From assembly GCA_020851635.1 (NCBI GenBank), contig JADZCJ010000006.1, forward strand, positions 1 to 64,000: a stretch of DNA of 64,000 nucleotides. The letters run 5' to 3'. Every line of letters begins with the position of its first letter. Positions within the stretch are counted from its first letter, which is position 1. This stretch comes from Anaerolineae bacterium (GTDB taxonomy: Bacteria; Chloroflexota; Anaerolineae; UBA4142; SHND01). The translations under genes were made by a program, and so were the position numbers. The notes under the pieces are model-generated. The model was not told the DNA's origin. It did not search any database and saw only the letters and a program-made list of their open reading frames with translations. This document shows positions 52,365 to 61,277 of this stretch, piece by piece.

Positions 52365-53381
52365 CTAGAAATTTGCCTGCAAATCGAGACCCTCATACAT
52401 GCTCGCGACCTGATTTTCATAGCCGTTGAACATTAACGTGCGACGACGACCAAACTCGCCAATGCGTCGTTCGGTCGCTTGCGACCAACGCGGGTGGTCT
52501 ACTTGCGGGTTTACGTTAGCATAGAACCCGTATTCGTTCGAAGCTGCGTTGCGCCAGGTGTTGTCAATGGGTTGGTCGGTCAGTTCGATCCGGACAATTG
52601 CTTTGATGCTCTTGAAACCATACTTCCACGGGATAACCAGACGAATCGGCGCACCCTGCTGTTTGGTCAAAGGTTGTCCATACATGCCCGTCGCCAGTAT
52701 GGTCAGGTTATTGTTGGCTTCGTCCAAACGCAGCCCTTCCACATAGGGCCATTGCAGAATCGGTGTGCTTTGATTTGGCATTTCACCGAGTCGCATGACC
52801 GTCGTGAATTTCACATACTTGGCTTCGGGTTTTGGCTCGACCACCTTGAGGAGGTCCGAGAGCTGCATCCCCACCCACGGGATCACCATGGACCAGGCCT
52901 CGACACAACGCAGGCGATAGACATGTTCTTGCTGGTCAAACTTTTTATAAATGTCCTCGATCGAAAAGGTGCCGGGCTTGTTCACCATCCCGGCTACTTC
53001 GACAAACCAGGGTGAGGTGGTAAAATTTTTCGCTGCGCCCGCGACCCCCTCCTTGTCGAGTGAAAACTCGTAATAATTGTTATAGTTGGTGATCTGCTCA
53101 AAGTTATTGAGCGGGTCTCCCAGCTCGTCCGCCGTGACATTGCTGAACGCGGTAGTATGCGCGAGCGCGGGCGGAATCTCGCTCGCTGCAAGCGCCGGCG
53201 GCGCCGTCGGTTGGGGCTTGGGCGAATCGTTCGCTCGGGTCGGCGGGATGGGGGTGATTTCCGGCGAACACGCTGCAAGCAGGAGTGCGCCTGCCGCCAA
53301 CGGGATAGTTTTGACCAGAAAATGTCGGCGGTTCAGGTAGATGAATTTCGGTTGGGTGGCATTCGGGTCGCGCTTGAGCAT
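52365..53381 (-). CDS. msrP: MsrP, molybdoenzyme catalytic subunit of methionine sulfoxide reductase
   Basis: An exported protein of 338 residues. A twin-arginine signal (NRRHFLVK, R18-R19) runs into a lipobox LLAAC (C38), so it may be a Tat-exported lipoprotein; most MsrP proteins are soluble and periplasmic. The sulfite-oxidase-like fold has the molybdenum-ligand Cys159 in YRLRCVEAW, with [13 protein letters not shown] and [16 protein letters not shown] 53381 follows AAAGGAA. The longer frame adds 12 unrelated residues. It is linked to msrQ. Confidence 0.92.
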   Translation of the reverse strand: MLKRDPNATQPKFIYLNRRHFLVKTIPLAAGALLLAACSPEITPIPPTRANDSPKPQPTAPPALAASEIPPALAHTTAFSNVTADELGDPLNNFEQITNYNNYYEFSLDKEGVAGAAKNFTTSPWFVEVAGMVNKPGTFSIEDIYKKFDQQEHVYRLRCVEAWSMVIPWVGMQLSDLLKVVEPKPEAKYVKFTTVMRLGEMPNQSTPILQWPYVEGLRLDEANNNLTILATGMYGQPLTKQQGAPIRLVIPWKYGFKSIKAIVRIELTDQPIDNTWRNAASNEYGFYANVNPQVDHPRWSQATERRIGEFGRRRTLMFNGYENQVASMYEGLDLQANF

Positions 53382-53622
53382 GGGCTGGTTCCTTTCCAAT
53401 CGTTTGGCGCGGAACATTTACGGCGGCACAATCTTGTCTCTGTCCCCGCACACGCCGTCTGTGCGCGCTAGTATACGTAACAGAATAGGTCAATATCTCA
53501 CCAGCATACAACGAAAATCTTACCGATTTCTTAAACCGGGATGAAAATCAGTCCCGGATCGTCCGTCGCGCGCGGGGCGCCCGACACTTGTTCCGGCATC
53601 CCACCGCGCAAATCACACTTTT

Positions 53623-54480
53623 ATGTCAAAGATCAGCCCGGAATTGATACGAATTGCCGCGCGCCAAGTGCGATTGTGGCGCGGCGGCAGCGGTCCGAAT
53701 CTATTCCTACTTCACGGTGGGCTGGGCGATGCCCACTGGCATTGGCGCACCGTCTGGGAAGAATTGGGCGAGTCGTTCACCGTCGCCGCTCCCGATTTGC
53801 CGCAATACGGCGGCACGGTGGAACTGCCCAACCCATCCATGGCAGAACTGGTGGAATGGGTCGCGCGTGTGCAGGAACTCGCGGGCATGACCGAAGCGTC
53901 TTTTGTGGGACATTCGTTTGGCGCGGCACTGGCGCGCTTTTATGCCGCCGCACACCCCAAACGCGTTTCTCGACTTGTGCTGGCGGGTGGAGGAACCGTG
54001 CCGCGTCCGCCCGGATTGGTCAAACGGGTCATGCGGTCGAGTGTGTTTGCGCCCATCACCGAGATGGCGGGTCCGCAGACATTTTCGGAGACGACCATTC
54101 GCCGCGCGTTCGTGAATCAAAAGCTGGTGACGCCTGCGGTCATTCAAGAATCACAAGACGCGTCGCACGGTTTTACGTCACTGGTGCGGCGCGTCGTGGA
54201 AGGCGAACTGCCCACGCGACAGAACCCTCGAGCGCCGACGATCCTGATCTGGGGTGACGCCGACCGCATTGCGCCTCAAGAACGCGCCCAGGAGATCGCC
54301 GCCGATTTTAATGTCGTGGAACTCGCGCTGGTCAAGCATACAGGACACCTGCCGCAAATCGAAGACCCGCTCTCGTTTGTAAAAATCGTGCGAGATTTTT
54401 GCCTCGACCTGCCCAGAGAGCCGCTTGCGGTCCCCGACAGCGCCGATGTCGCAAATGAACGCCCTATGAGTGAGAGCTGA
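53623..54480 (+). CDS. alpha/beta hydrolase
   Basis: A hydrolase of 285 residues. The nucleophile is S98 in FVGHSFGAAL, the oxyanion region is FLLHGGLGD, the acid Asp is in LIWGDADRIAP and the catalytic His is in KHTGHLPQIEDP. There is no signal peptide. Its substrate cannot be told. It lies three bases before a DUF2142-like membrane-protein gene in the same direction, so they are very likely co-transcribed. It is divergent from msrP across a 240-base gap that should hold both promoters. Confidence 0.9.
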   Translation: MSKISPELIRIAARQVRLWRGGSGPNLFLLHGGLGDAHWHWRTVWEELGESFTVAAPDLPQYGGTVELPNPSMAELVEWVARVQELAGMTEASFVGHSFGAALARFYAAAHPKRVSRLVLAGGGTVPRPPGLVKRVMRSSVFAPITEMAGPQTFSETTIRRAFVNQKLVTPAVIQESQDASHGFTSLVRRVVEGELPTRQNPRAPTILIWGDADRIAPQERAQEIAADFNVVELALVKHTGHLPQIEDPLSFVKIVRDFCLDLPREPLAVPDSADVANERPMSES

Positions 54481-54483
54481 TTC

Positions 54484-56280
54484 ATGTCCCTTTCACGTCC
54501 TTTGGGGTTGCTGCTCGCGGGGTTCATCCTGCTCGGCGTCACTTACAGCGCAATCACACCCTTGTTCGAAGCGCCGGACGAGCAGTGGCATTTTGCATTC
54601 ATGCAGCATGTGGCGCAGGGACGCGGACTGCCTGAGCAGTCATTGCCGTTGCAGCATCTGGCGCGACAGGAAGGGAGCCAGCCACCGCTCTATTATCTGC
54701 TCGCCGCCGCATTGACATTTTGGATTGACACCTCTGACTATTCCGCCACCGTCCGCGAGAACCCGCATTACGGGTTTGACGTGCCCGGCGTGGTGAATGA
54801 CAACAAGAATCTTTTTATTCACACGGCACAAGAAAAGTTCCCTTATCATAATACCGCGCTGGCGATGCACATGGCACGCTGGCTGTCGCTGGCAATGGGC
54901 GCGGTCGCAGTCTTGTTTACATATCGGCTGACGCGTCTCGTCGCGCCGCATAACGAAAATGCGGCGCTGGCGGCAGCTGCGCTGGTCGCATTCACACCAC
55001 AATTCCTTTTTATCAGCAGCGCGGTCAGCAACGACAGCGCGATTGTGGCATTGTGTGCGGTCGCGCTGTATTTGCTCGTCCGCGCGCTGCGGGTCGCGCC
55101 GACCTGGCGTGATGCAGTCTTGATCGGCATTGCGGCGGGATTATGCGCCATCACCAAAGTCAGCGGTCTGGCGATGCTCGCGCTGGCGATGCTCGCGCTT
55201 ATATATATCAATCGCGCCAATTTACGACAATTGATCACGCAAGCGGCGGTTGCGCTCGCCGCGTTCGCCATCGTTGCGGGTTGGTGGTATGGGCGCAATC
55301 TGGCGTTGTATGGTGAAGTTACGGGGACGCGGCGGATGGTCGAGATTTTTGGCGGACGGGTCGCCCCGCTGACGTTCGAGGGCTGGGGCGCACAGCTGCG
55401 CGAAGTTTTCGAGACATTCTGGGTTGGATTTGGCTGGGGCAACATTCGCGCGCCCGAATGGGTCTATTGGGTCGTCGGATTGGGCGCACTGCTCGGCATC
55501 GTCGGGCTGCTGATCGGGTTCTGGCGAGTTGTCAAACGCTCGCGGACCGCCACACCGCGCATCCCTCCCGTCCGGTCATTCCAAGTGTATGCGCCACTGT
55601 TTGTTCTTGCGGCGTGGGCGCTGATCATTTTTCTCGCGCTCTTGCGGTGGATGGTCCAGACGCAGGCGCCGCACGGGCGTTTGATGTTTCCCGCGCTGCC
55701 CGCGCTCGCGCCGCTCGCAGTAGTCGGCTGGATGCAGCTCGTCCCGCGCGCCGCACAAAAGCGAGTGTCGCAGGCAATCGCCGTCGGGCTGTTTGGTTTT
55801 GCGGCGGCCGCGGCGTTTATGCTCCTCCTGCCCGCGTACGCATATCCGACTCGACTGGATGAGAATGATGTTGCGTCAATCCCCTCTCGCGTGGATATTC
55901 GCTTTGACGATTCGTTGATGCTGCTCGGCTCGTCAGTGCACCCGCATCCCGTTGACCCGCGCGGCGCGCTGCAAGTGGACCTGTATTGGCGCGTGCTCAA
56001 ACCCATGAATACGGACTATTCGCTCAATCTGGCGGCGCTGGATGAGAATTATCGCGTGGTCGGGTCGCGCAACAGTTATCCCGGACAAGGGATGCTACCG
56101 ACGAGTCTGATGACGGCGGGCGAGATCTGGCGCGACACGTATTGGCTGCCCGCCACTGCGCCCACGGGCTTGGTACAAGTATCGGTTTACGAGCTCAAAT
56201 CACAGCAAAATCTGGATGCGTTTGACCCGGCAGGGAACGAGATTACGCCGATTGTAAATCGCTTTGCGTTCCCCAGATAG
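54484..56280 (+). CDS. DUF2142-like polytopic membrane protein (paralogue 1) with C-terminal beta module
   Basis: A protein of 598 residues. A first helix is followed by the family loop FEAPDEQWHFAFMQH and QPPLYYLL, then about ten helices; LTFWIDTSD lies between the first helices. The extracellular C-terminal region from about residue 494 (LQVDLYWRVLKPMNTDYSLN) is one copy of the module shared with genes at 37784, 56572, 58428 and 61278. DUF2142 proteins are of unknown function, probably GT-C-type transferases of the cell envelope. It starts three bases after the hydrolase. Confidence 0.8.
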   Translation: MSLSRPLGLLLAGFILLGVTYSAITPLFEAPDEQWHFAFMQHVAQGRGLPEQSLPLQHLARQEGSQPPLYYLLAAALTFWIDTSDYSATVRENPHYGFDVPGVVNDNKNLFIHTAQEKFPYHNTALAMHMARWLSLAMGAVAVLFTYRLTRLVAPHNENAALAAAALVAFTPQFLFISSAVSNDSAIVALCAVALYLLVRALRVAPTWRDAVLIGIAAGLCAITKVSGLAMLALAMLALIYINRANLRQLITQAAVALAAFAIVAGWWYGRNLALYGEVTGTRRMVEIFGGRVAPLTFEGWGAQLREVFETFWVGFGWGNIRAPEWVYWVVGLGALLGIVGLLIGFWRVVKRSRTATPRIPPVRSFQVYAPLFVLAAWALIIFLALLRWMVQTQAPHGRLMFPALPALAPLAVVGWMQLVPRAAQKRVSQAIAVGLFGFAAAAAFMLLLPAYAYPTRLDENDVASIPSRVDIRFDDSLMLLGSSVHPHPVDPRGALQVDLYWRVLKPMNTDYSLNLAALDENYRVVGSRNSYPGQGMLPTSLMTAGEIWRDTYWLPATAPTGLVQVSVYELKSQQNLDAFDPAGNEITPIVNRFAFPR

Positions 56281-56312
56281 GACAAGGGTTTGCGTCCTAT
56301 TCCCAGTTGCGC

Positions 56313-56476
56313 GCAGGGCATGCTCGCCGCAGCGTGCCGGGTGGGGAACGAAACGGCGTTCGTTCCTTACGGTCCAAAATCGTAATGCACTCCCGCAGGG
56401 CATGCTCGCCGCAGCGCGCCGGGTGGGGAACAAAACGGCGTTCGTTCCTTACGGTCCAAAATCGTAATGCACTCCC
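56313..56476 (+). repeat. two 82-bp tandem repeats plus partial third
   Basis: Units 56313-56394 and 56395-56476 are 82 bases each with two differences; GCAGGGCA starts a third at 56477. Each contains the stem GGAACGAA...TTCGTTCC (unit 1). Parts of the unit resemble 8748-8812 downstream of sufC. This is the main content of the 56281-56571 intergenic stretch. Confidence 0.9.
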
Positions 56477-56481
56477 GCAGG

Positions 56482-56502
56482 GCAAATTTCAAATTTGTCC
56501 TA
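56482..56502. repeat. AAATTT palindromic repeat
   Basis: GGCAAATTTCAAATTTGTCC is an imperfect palindrome directly after the 82-bp repeats. It has the look of a dispersed short intergenic repeat. Confidence 0.45.
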
Positions 56503-56571
56503 CCTCGTACGGCGAATATAATCTTGGGCGGTTGTGCTCTCCGCGCAGCCGAAAAGTGAGCGATAGTCATT

Positions 56572-58431
56572 TTGCGTCGAATTGATCCCTTTCTCATCGC
56601 GCTCTTGGCAGCTTTTGCCATTCTGTCGGCGATGACCTCGATCCTCGTTCCCCTGTTTGAAGGTCCCGACGAAGACGACCATTTTCGGTATACCAAATAT
56701 CTTGCCGATTTCCGCGCGCTGCCGGTGCAGTCGTTTCAACAGGGCGGCGGCACAGCAGGACATCAGGGCTGGCAGCCGCCGTTCTATTACGCGCTCGCCG
56801 CGCTCGTGATCTCGCCGATTGACACATCGGATTATCCCGACCGTCTGCAGCGCAACCCGGCGGCGGCGCTCGAAGGCGACCTCGCGTGCTGCGGGCGCAA
56901 CAACTATTTCCATTTCGACGCCGAAGATTTTCCTTTTCAAAAGACGACGCTCGCGGTGCATCTCGCGCGCGGCGTGACGATCGCGTTCGGGCTGGTGTGC
57001 GTGTATGCGATTTATGGGCTGACGCTGACGCTCTTGCCCGCGCGGCGCTATCTTGCATTGGCGACGACGGCGATTGCCACACTCAACCCATCCTTTTTAT
57101 ACAGCAGCGCGCTCGTATCGAACGACATCCCCCTCGTCGCATTCTGCACGCTTGCGCTGTTGGCGGCAGCGAAAATCCTCACGGAAAAATGGGAGCCCGA
57201 TTGGAAAGCGTTTGCGCTTTTGGGAATGTGGTTGGGACTCGCGCTGCTGACCAAGACAACCGCGCTCGGGCTGATTGGCTTGGCGTTTTTCGTCGTACTG
57301 TATATGGCATGGGAACAGCGCGGCGATTCACTGCTTTCCGCGCGATTTCTGTTGACGCGCGGGTTTGCGCTCGCCGCGCCGGTCGCGCTCTTGACGGGTT
57401 GGTATTTTGCGCGCAACCAGCTCGAATACGGTGACCCGCTGGCATACCGCTTGATTGCGGCATCGGCGCTGCCGCCGCGCGATGCCCCGCTCACCCTGCC
57501 CGAGCTGTTGAGCATCAATTTTCCATGGCTCTGGCAGACGTTTTGGGGTGGTCCGACGCCGGGTGATTTCCCACGTGTGCTGTTGAATGTATTTCTCGGC
57601 GCGCTGATCGTCGGTGTGATCGGCACGGCGCTGTATCTCGTCCGCGAATGGCGCGCGCTGGGCAGAAATCGGCTGGCCGCGTTCGGCTTGATGCTGGGAT
57701 GGTTCGGTTTTGTTTTTGCGGCGCAGGTGCAGTTTATCCGCACGGCAAGCGGGACCGACCAGGGACGCTATCTGTTTCCTGCGATCTCGACGCTGGCGCT
57801 GGTCTATGCGCTGGGATGGAGTCACGTCGTGTGGCGCATCGGCTCGCTCATTCGCCGCCCATTCGAGCTTGTCCGCGCCGAGCGAATGGTGGCGATTGTG
57901 TGCACTGCATTTTTTATCGCCCTTGCCTCTTTTGTGCTTGTGACGTTCACTCTGCCCGCGTATGCAGCTCCCGCAATGATTGATCCTGCGAGCATCGCAC
58001 AACGCGGCGCGCCGATAGATGCGGACTTTGCCAATGGGATGCAGCTGCGCGGCTCGGTGTTGTCGACGCGGGCAATCGCTTGTAACGAGAAATTGGGTGT
58101 GACGCTGTTCTGGACGAGCGACGAACCGATCCGGGACACGTATCGCGTGTTTGCCCACCTGGTGAATGATCAGGGCGCGGTCGCGGGCAACAAGGATGTA
58201 ATTCCGGGCGGCGGCGCGTATCCGACCGTGTATTGGAAGCCGGGAGAATATTTTGCAGACACGATAAACGTGCCGCTGAACCGGGGGGCGCGCGCCGGCA
58301 ACTATCGTGTGATCGTCGGGACGTACAAGGTCGGTGAACCCGAACACCGCGTGAATTTGAGAAATTCGGAAGAGGATTTTGTCATGCTCGGAGATGTGCA
58401 GGTGAACGCACCCGTGGAGGGCTGTCCGTGA
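56572..58431 (+). CDS. DUF2142-like polytopic membrane protein (paralogue 2) with C-terminal beta module
   Basis: A protein of 619 residues. It opens MRRIDPFLIALLAAFAIL (TTG start, uncertain), followed by the family loop LFEGPDEDDHFRY and QPPFYYALAA. About ten helices follow, and IDTSDYPDR corresponds to the IDTSD segment of the other paralogues. The C-terminal extracellular part from about residue 505 (LGVTLFWTSDEPIRDTYRVF) is a copy of the shared module. It is preceded by a repeat-rich 290-base stretch. Its stop overlaps the next start (GTGA), so it is coupled to the DUF2723-like gene. Confidence 0.78.
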   Translation: MRRIDPFLIALLAAFAILSAMTSILVPLFEGPDEDDHFRYTKYLADFRALPVQSFQQGGGTAGHQGWQPPFYYALAALVISPIDTSDYPDRLQRNPAAALEGDLACCGRNNYFHFDAEDFPFQKTTLAVHLARGVTIAFGLVCVYAIYGLTLTLLPARRYLALATTAIATLNPSFLYSSALVSNDIPLVAFCTLALLAAAKILTEKWEPDWKAFALLGMWLGLALLTKTTALGLIGLAFFVVLYMAWEQRGDSLLSARFLLTRGFALAAPVALLTGWYFARNQLEYGDPLAYRLIAASALPPRDAPLTLPELLSINFPWLWQTFWGGPTPGDFPRVLLNVFLGALIVGVIGTALYLVREWRALGRNRLAAFGLMLGWFGFVFAAQVQFIRTASGTDQGRYLFPAISTLALVYALGWSHVVWRIGSLIRRPFELVRAERMVAIVCTAFFIALASFVLVTFTLPAYAAPAMIDPASIAQRGAPIDADFANGMQLRGSVLSTRAIACNEKLGVTLFWTSDEPIRDTYRVFAHLVNDQGAVAGNKDVIPGGGAYPTVYWKPGEYFADTINVPLNRGARAGNYRVIVGTYKVGEPEHRVNLRNSEEDFVMLGDVQVNAPVEGCP

Positions 58432-61187
58432 GCGCAGCGCGCAAACCCACGTCGAACGAGCATGGCTTGGCAACGCTGACCGTCAACTGGGATGCGCTGG
58501 CGGCGGTGTCGCTGTTTCTTGCCGCGTTCGCCCTTTATGCGCGCACCGCGGCGCCCGGCGTTCTGGACGGTGATTTTGGCGAGTTTCAGACAAATGCCTA
58601 TTTGCTCGGCGTGAGCCACACGGGATATCCGCTGTATTTTCTACTGGCGAAATTGTGGACCCTCCTCATTCCCGTCGGCAGCATCGCGTTGCGCGTGAAT
58701 GTGTTTTCGGGGCTGTTTGGCGCGCTCACGCTGGTCATGCTTTTGGTCACCCTGCGCACACTGGGCATTTCGCTGATCGTCTCCTTGTTCGCCTCGGCGC
58801 TGTTTGGCGTTTCGCGGGTGCAGTGGTCGCAGGCGGTCATTCCGGATGTTTACACGCTCAATTCGTTCTTTATAGTTCTGGTCATCTGGCTGGCAATCTT
58901 GTGGCGCATGGGGCGCGTCCCGTTGTGGTGGGTGGCGCTTGCGTATGGGTTGTCGCTGACGCATCATCGCACCATGATCATGCTCGCGCCCGCGCTGGGA
59001 CTGTTTGTGCTCTGGGGCGGGGGGCGCAAGATTTTCGAGCCGCGCACCCTGCTCAAAGCAACTGCCGCACTCGTACTGCCGCTTTTGCTCTATCTGTATA
59101 TCCCCCTGCGCGGGTCGAGCGACGTGGGCGTCGAATATCACGCCGAGAATTTTATCTATGCCATCATAGAGACAAATGTTTCGAACGATATGCGGTTTGG
59201 TCCGCCGGGATTCCTGTGGGAGCGGTTCACACAGGTCTATCTCGCTCTGTTGATCGAGCAATTTACCATCGTCGGGTTTGTGTTTGGCTTGCTCGGCGTT
59301 GTGACTCTCGCCGTCAAGCGCGTGCCGCGCGATTTCCCGGCTTTGCTGCCGCCGCGCCAACTGCTGCTTTTGCTCGGGCTGGCGCATATCGTCGAGACGG
59401 CGTTCGCCATTCCGTTTTGGGTGTTTGACAGCGAGATCTTTTTTATCCCGTCGTATCTGACATTTTTGTTTTTTGTGGCGCTGGGATTGGGGTGGGTGTG
59501 GGATGTGCTGCGGGGACGATTGGAATTGCCGCTCGCACAAAAATCTGTGCTCGGAATTGCGACGACGGCGCTGGTCGTGTGGGCTGGGTTTGTGTTGTGG
59601 ACAAACCTGCCGCGCAATGATCAGAGCAGCAATGACGCGGCAGAGGCGCGCTGGCAGGAAATTCTGGCGCAACCGTTTCAAGAGGACGCGATCTTTGTCG
59701 GTCCGTGGGAAGATCTCACCCCACTCGAATATTTTCAATACGTAGAAGACGTGCGGCGCGATTTGAAACGTCATAAAGTCGTGATCCACGCAGACCAGGC
59801 GCGGACTATCCGGCAGGGAGACCTTGCCGCGATGACACAAGCATTGCTGCAAAACGACGCCGATGTATATGTGACGAGATATCCCGCCGACACCGAGACA
59901 ATGACGGGGTTCGACCGCTGGGATGCGGTCGCGGTTGCGTCCGTGTGGAAAATACAGCAGCAACCAACACGGCAAGAGCAATTGCGCGCGACGTTCAAAG
60001 ACAACGAGACGGTGCGCGTGATTGCGCTGTCGCCGCGCGAGCTGCGCGCGGGCGATTTCTTGACCGCGCGGGTGAACTGGTCTCCAGACGCGCCTCTGGA
60101 AAATATGCGGCTCGTCCTGCGCTTGCGCGACGCGACGGGCAGGGTGTGGGTGGAGCAGGAAGCCCTGCCGCTGGGCGGGCGCACGCTCGAACGCGACGGG
60201 AATGCCGTGCGCGATCTCTATGGGCTTGTTATCCCGCCGGATGCGCCGCCGGGGACCTATTCGTTTGACCTTGCCGCGTTCGAGCGCGGGTCGCAGACGC
60301 CGGTCGCGCTGGTCGGCGACGAAAATCGGATCGCGCAAGAGCTGGAGGTTGGAACGTCGAAAACACCGACCGCGCTAAACCGCCTACGCATTACACACCC
60401 ATTGCAAGTAGAGGTCGGTGATGCCGCGCTGCTGGGGTATGCGGTGAGCGCGATCGAGCCGCGCGGCGGGGACATTATCGAGTTTACAAGTTGGTGGCAG
60501 AACGTCGCCAATGCGGACGACAAGCTGGAAATCAAACTGCGCGATGCGGCGGATGTAGAGACGGTGCTTTATCGGGGCGCCTTGTTTCCCGAGGCAAGCG
60601 GCGGATTGAATCCGACGCAGGCGCTGCGCGCGCGGAACGAAATCACGATTCCTCCGACGGCGGCGGCGGGCTATGCGCGCGTCTTGGTGTCGTTGAACGG
60701 ACAAGCCGCGCCGCCGATCCGGCTGTCGTTGGGCGAGACTCTTCGCAAGTTTCAGGCGCCGATTGTTCAACATCCGCAGTTGACTCGGGTCGGCGACTCG
60801 GTGCAACTGCTCGGTTACAAACTGGACCGCACGGAATATCGCGCGGACGAAAAACTGCTCCTGACATTGTATTGGAGCGCAAGCGAAACGCCCGATGCAA
60901 GTTACAAGGTGTTTGTTCATCTGGTTGATGCGAACGGCGTTCTGCGGACTCAGCGCGATGCGATTCCCCAAAATAATACACTGCCAACAAATCGCTGGTT
61001 TGCAGGCGAATATGTTACGGATGAATATGTCCTGGACCTGCCCGCGGACCTTGCGCCGGGAGAGTACCGGATTCTGGTCGGGATGTATCTCCAAGAGAGC
61101 GGCGACCGCGTGCCCTTGAAGGCTGAGAGCGGGACGCGCATTGCGAATGACGCCGTGGTGTTGGGGAATGTGATTACAATCAGGTGA
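58428..61187 (+). CDS. DUF2723-like giant membrane protein with three C-terminal beta modules
   Basis: A protein of 919 residues. The N-terminal half has about ten helices with DUF2723 features (VLDGDFGEFQTNAYLLGVSHTG as first loop, VQWSQAVIPDVYTLN and LTHHRTMIMLAPALGL). The extracellular half carries three tandem modules, from about residues 539 (DFLTARVNWSPDAPLENM), 681 (IIEFTSWWQNVANADD) and 804 (KLLLTLYWSASETPDASYKV), each ending in a PG-Y segment. DUF2723 proteins may be protein O-glycosyltransferases. GTG 58428 overlaps the preceding stop. Function is unknown; the repeated modules are probably sugar- or protein-binding. Confidence 0.8.
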   Translation: MSAARKPTSNEHGLATLTVNWDALAAVSLFLAAFALYARTAAPGVLDGDFGEFQTNAYLLGVSHTGYPLYFLLAKLWTLLIPVGSIALRVNVFSGLFGALTLVMLLVTLRTLGISLIVSLFASALFGVSRVQWSQAVIPDVYTLNSFFIVLVIWLAILWRMGRVPLWWVALAYGLSLTHHRTMIMLAPALGLFVLWGGGRKIFEPRTLLKATAALVLPLLLYLYIPLRGSSDVGVEYHAENFIYAIIETNVSNDMRFGPPGFLWERFTQVYLALLIEQFTIVGFVFGLLGVVTLAVKRVPRDFPALLPPRQLLLLLGLAHIVETAFAIPFWVFDSEIFFIPSYLTFLFFVALGLGWVWDVLRGRLELPLAQKSVLGIATTALVVWAGFVLWTNLPRNDQSSNDAAEARWQEILAQPFQEDAIFVGPWEDLTPLEYFQYVEDVRRDLKRHKVVIHADQARTIRQGDLAAMTQALLQNDADVYVTRYPADTETMTGFDRWDAVAVASVWKIQQQPTRQEQLRATFKDNETVRVIALSPRELRAGDFLTARVNWSPDAPLENMRLVLRLRDATGRVWVEQEALPLGGRTLERDGNAVRDLYGLVIPPDAPPGTYSFDLAAFERGSQTPVALVGDENRIAQELEVGTSKTPTALNRLRITHPLQVEVGDAALLGYAVSAIEPRGGDIIEFTSWWQNVANADDKLEIKLRDAADVETVLYRGALFPEASGGLNPTQALRARNEITIPPTAAAGYARVLVSLNGQAAPPIRLSLGETLRKFQAPIVQHPQLTRVGDSVQLLGYKLDRTEYRADEKLLLTLYWSASETPDASYKVFVHLVDANGVLRTQRDAIPQNNTLPTNRWFAGEYVTDEYVLDLPADLAPGEYRILVGMYLQESGDRVPLKAESGTRIANDAVVLGNVITIR

Positions 61188-61277
61188 GTGCTTTACTGGA
61201 TGCGGGTCGAGAGAGTCGGGTTGGAAAACGCGAATCTGCGTAAAGCTTGGCGAATTGGTTCGCCGGGTTGTTGGTAA

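Noticed and set aside
56313-56476. CRISPR-like array
   Set aside because: Two adjacent 82-bp copies without spacers are plain tandem duplication, and no cas genes occur.
58641-60338. 565-codon antisense frame under the DUF2723-like gene
   Set aside because: Arg/Gln/His-rich shadow with no motifs. The sense frame has clear membrane and module structure.
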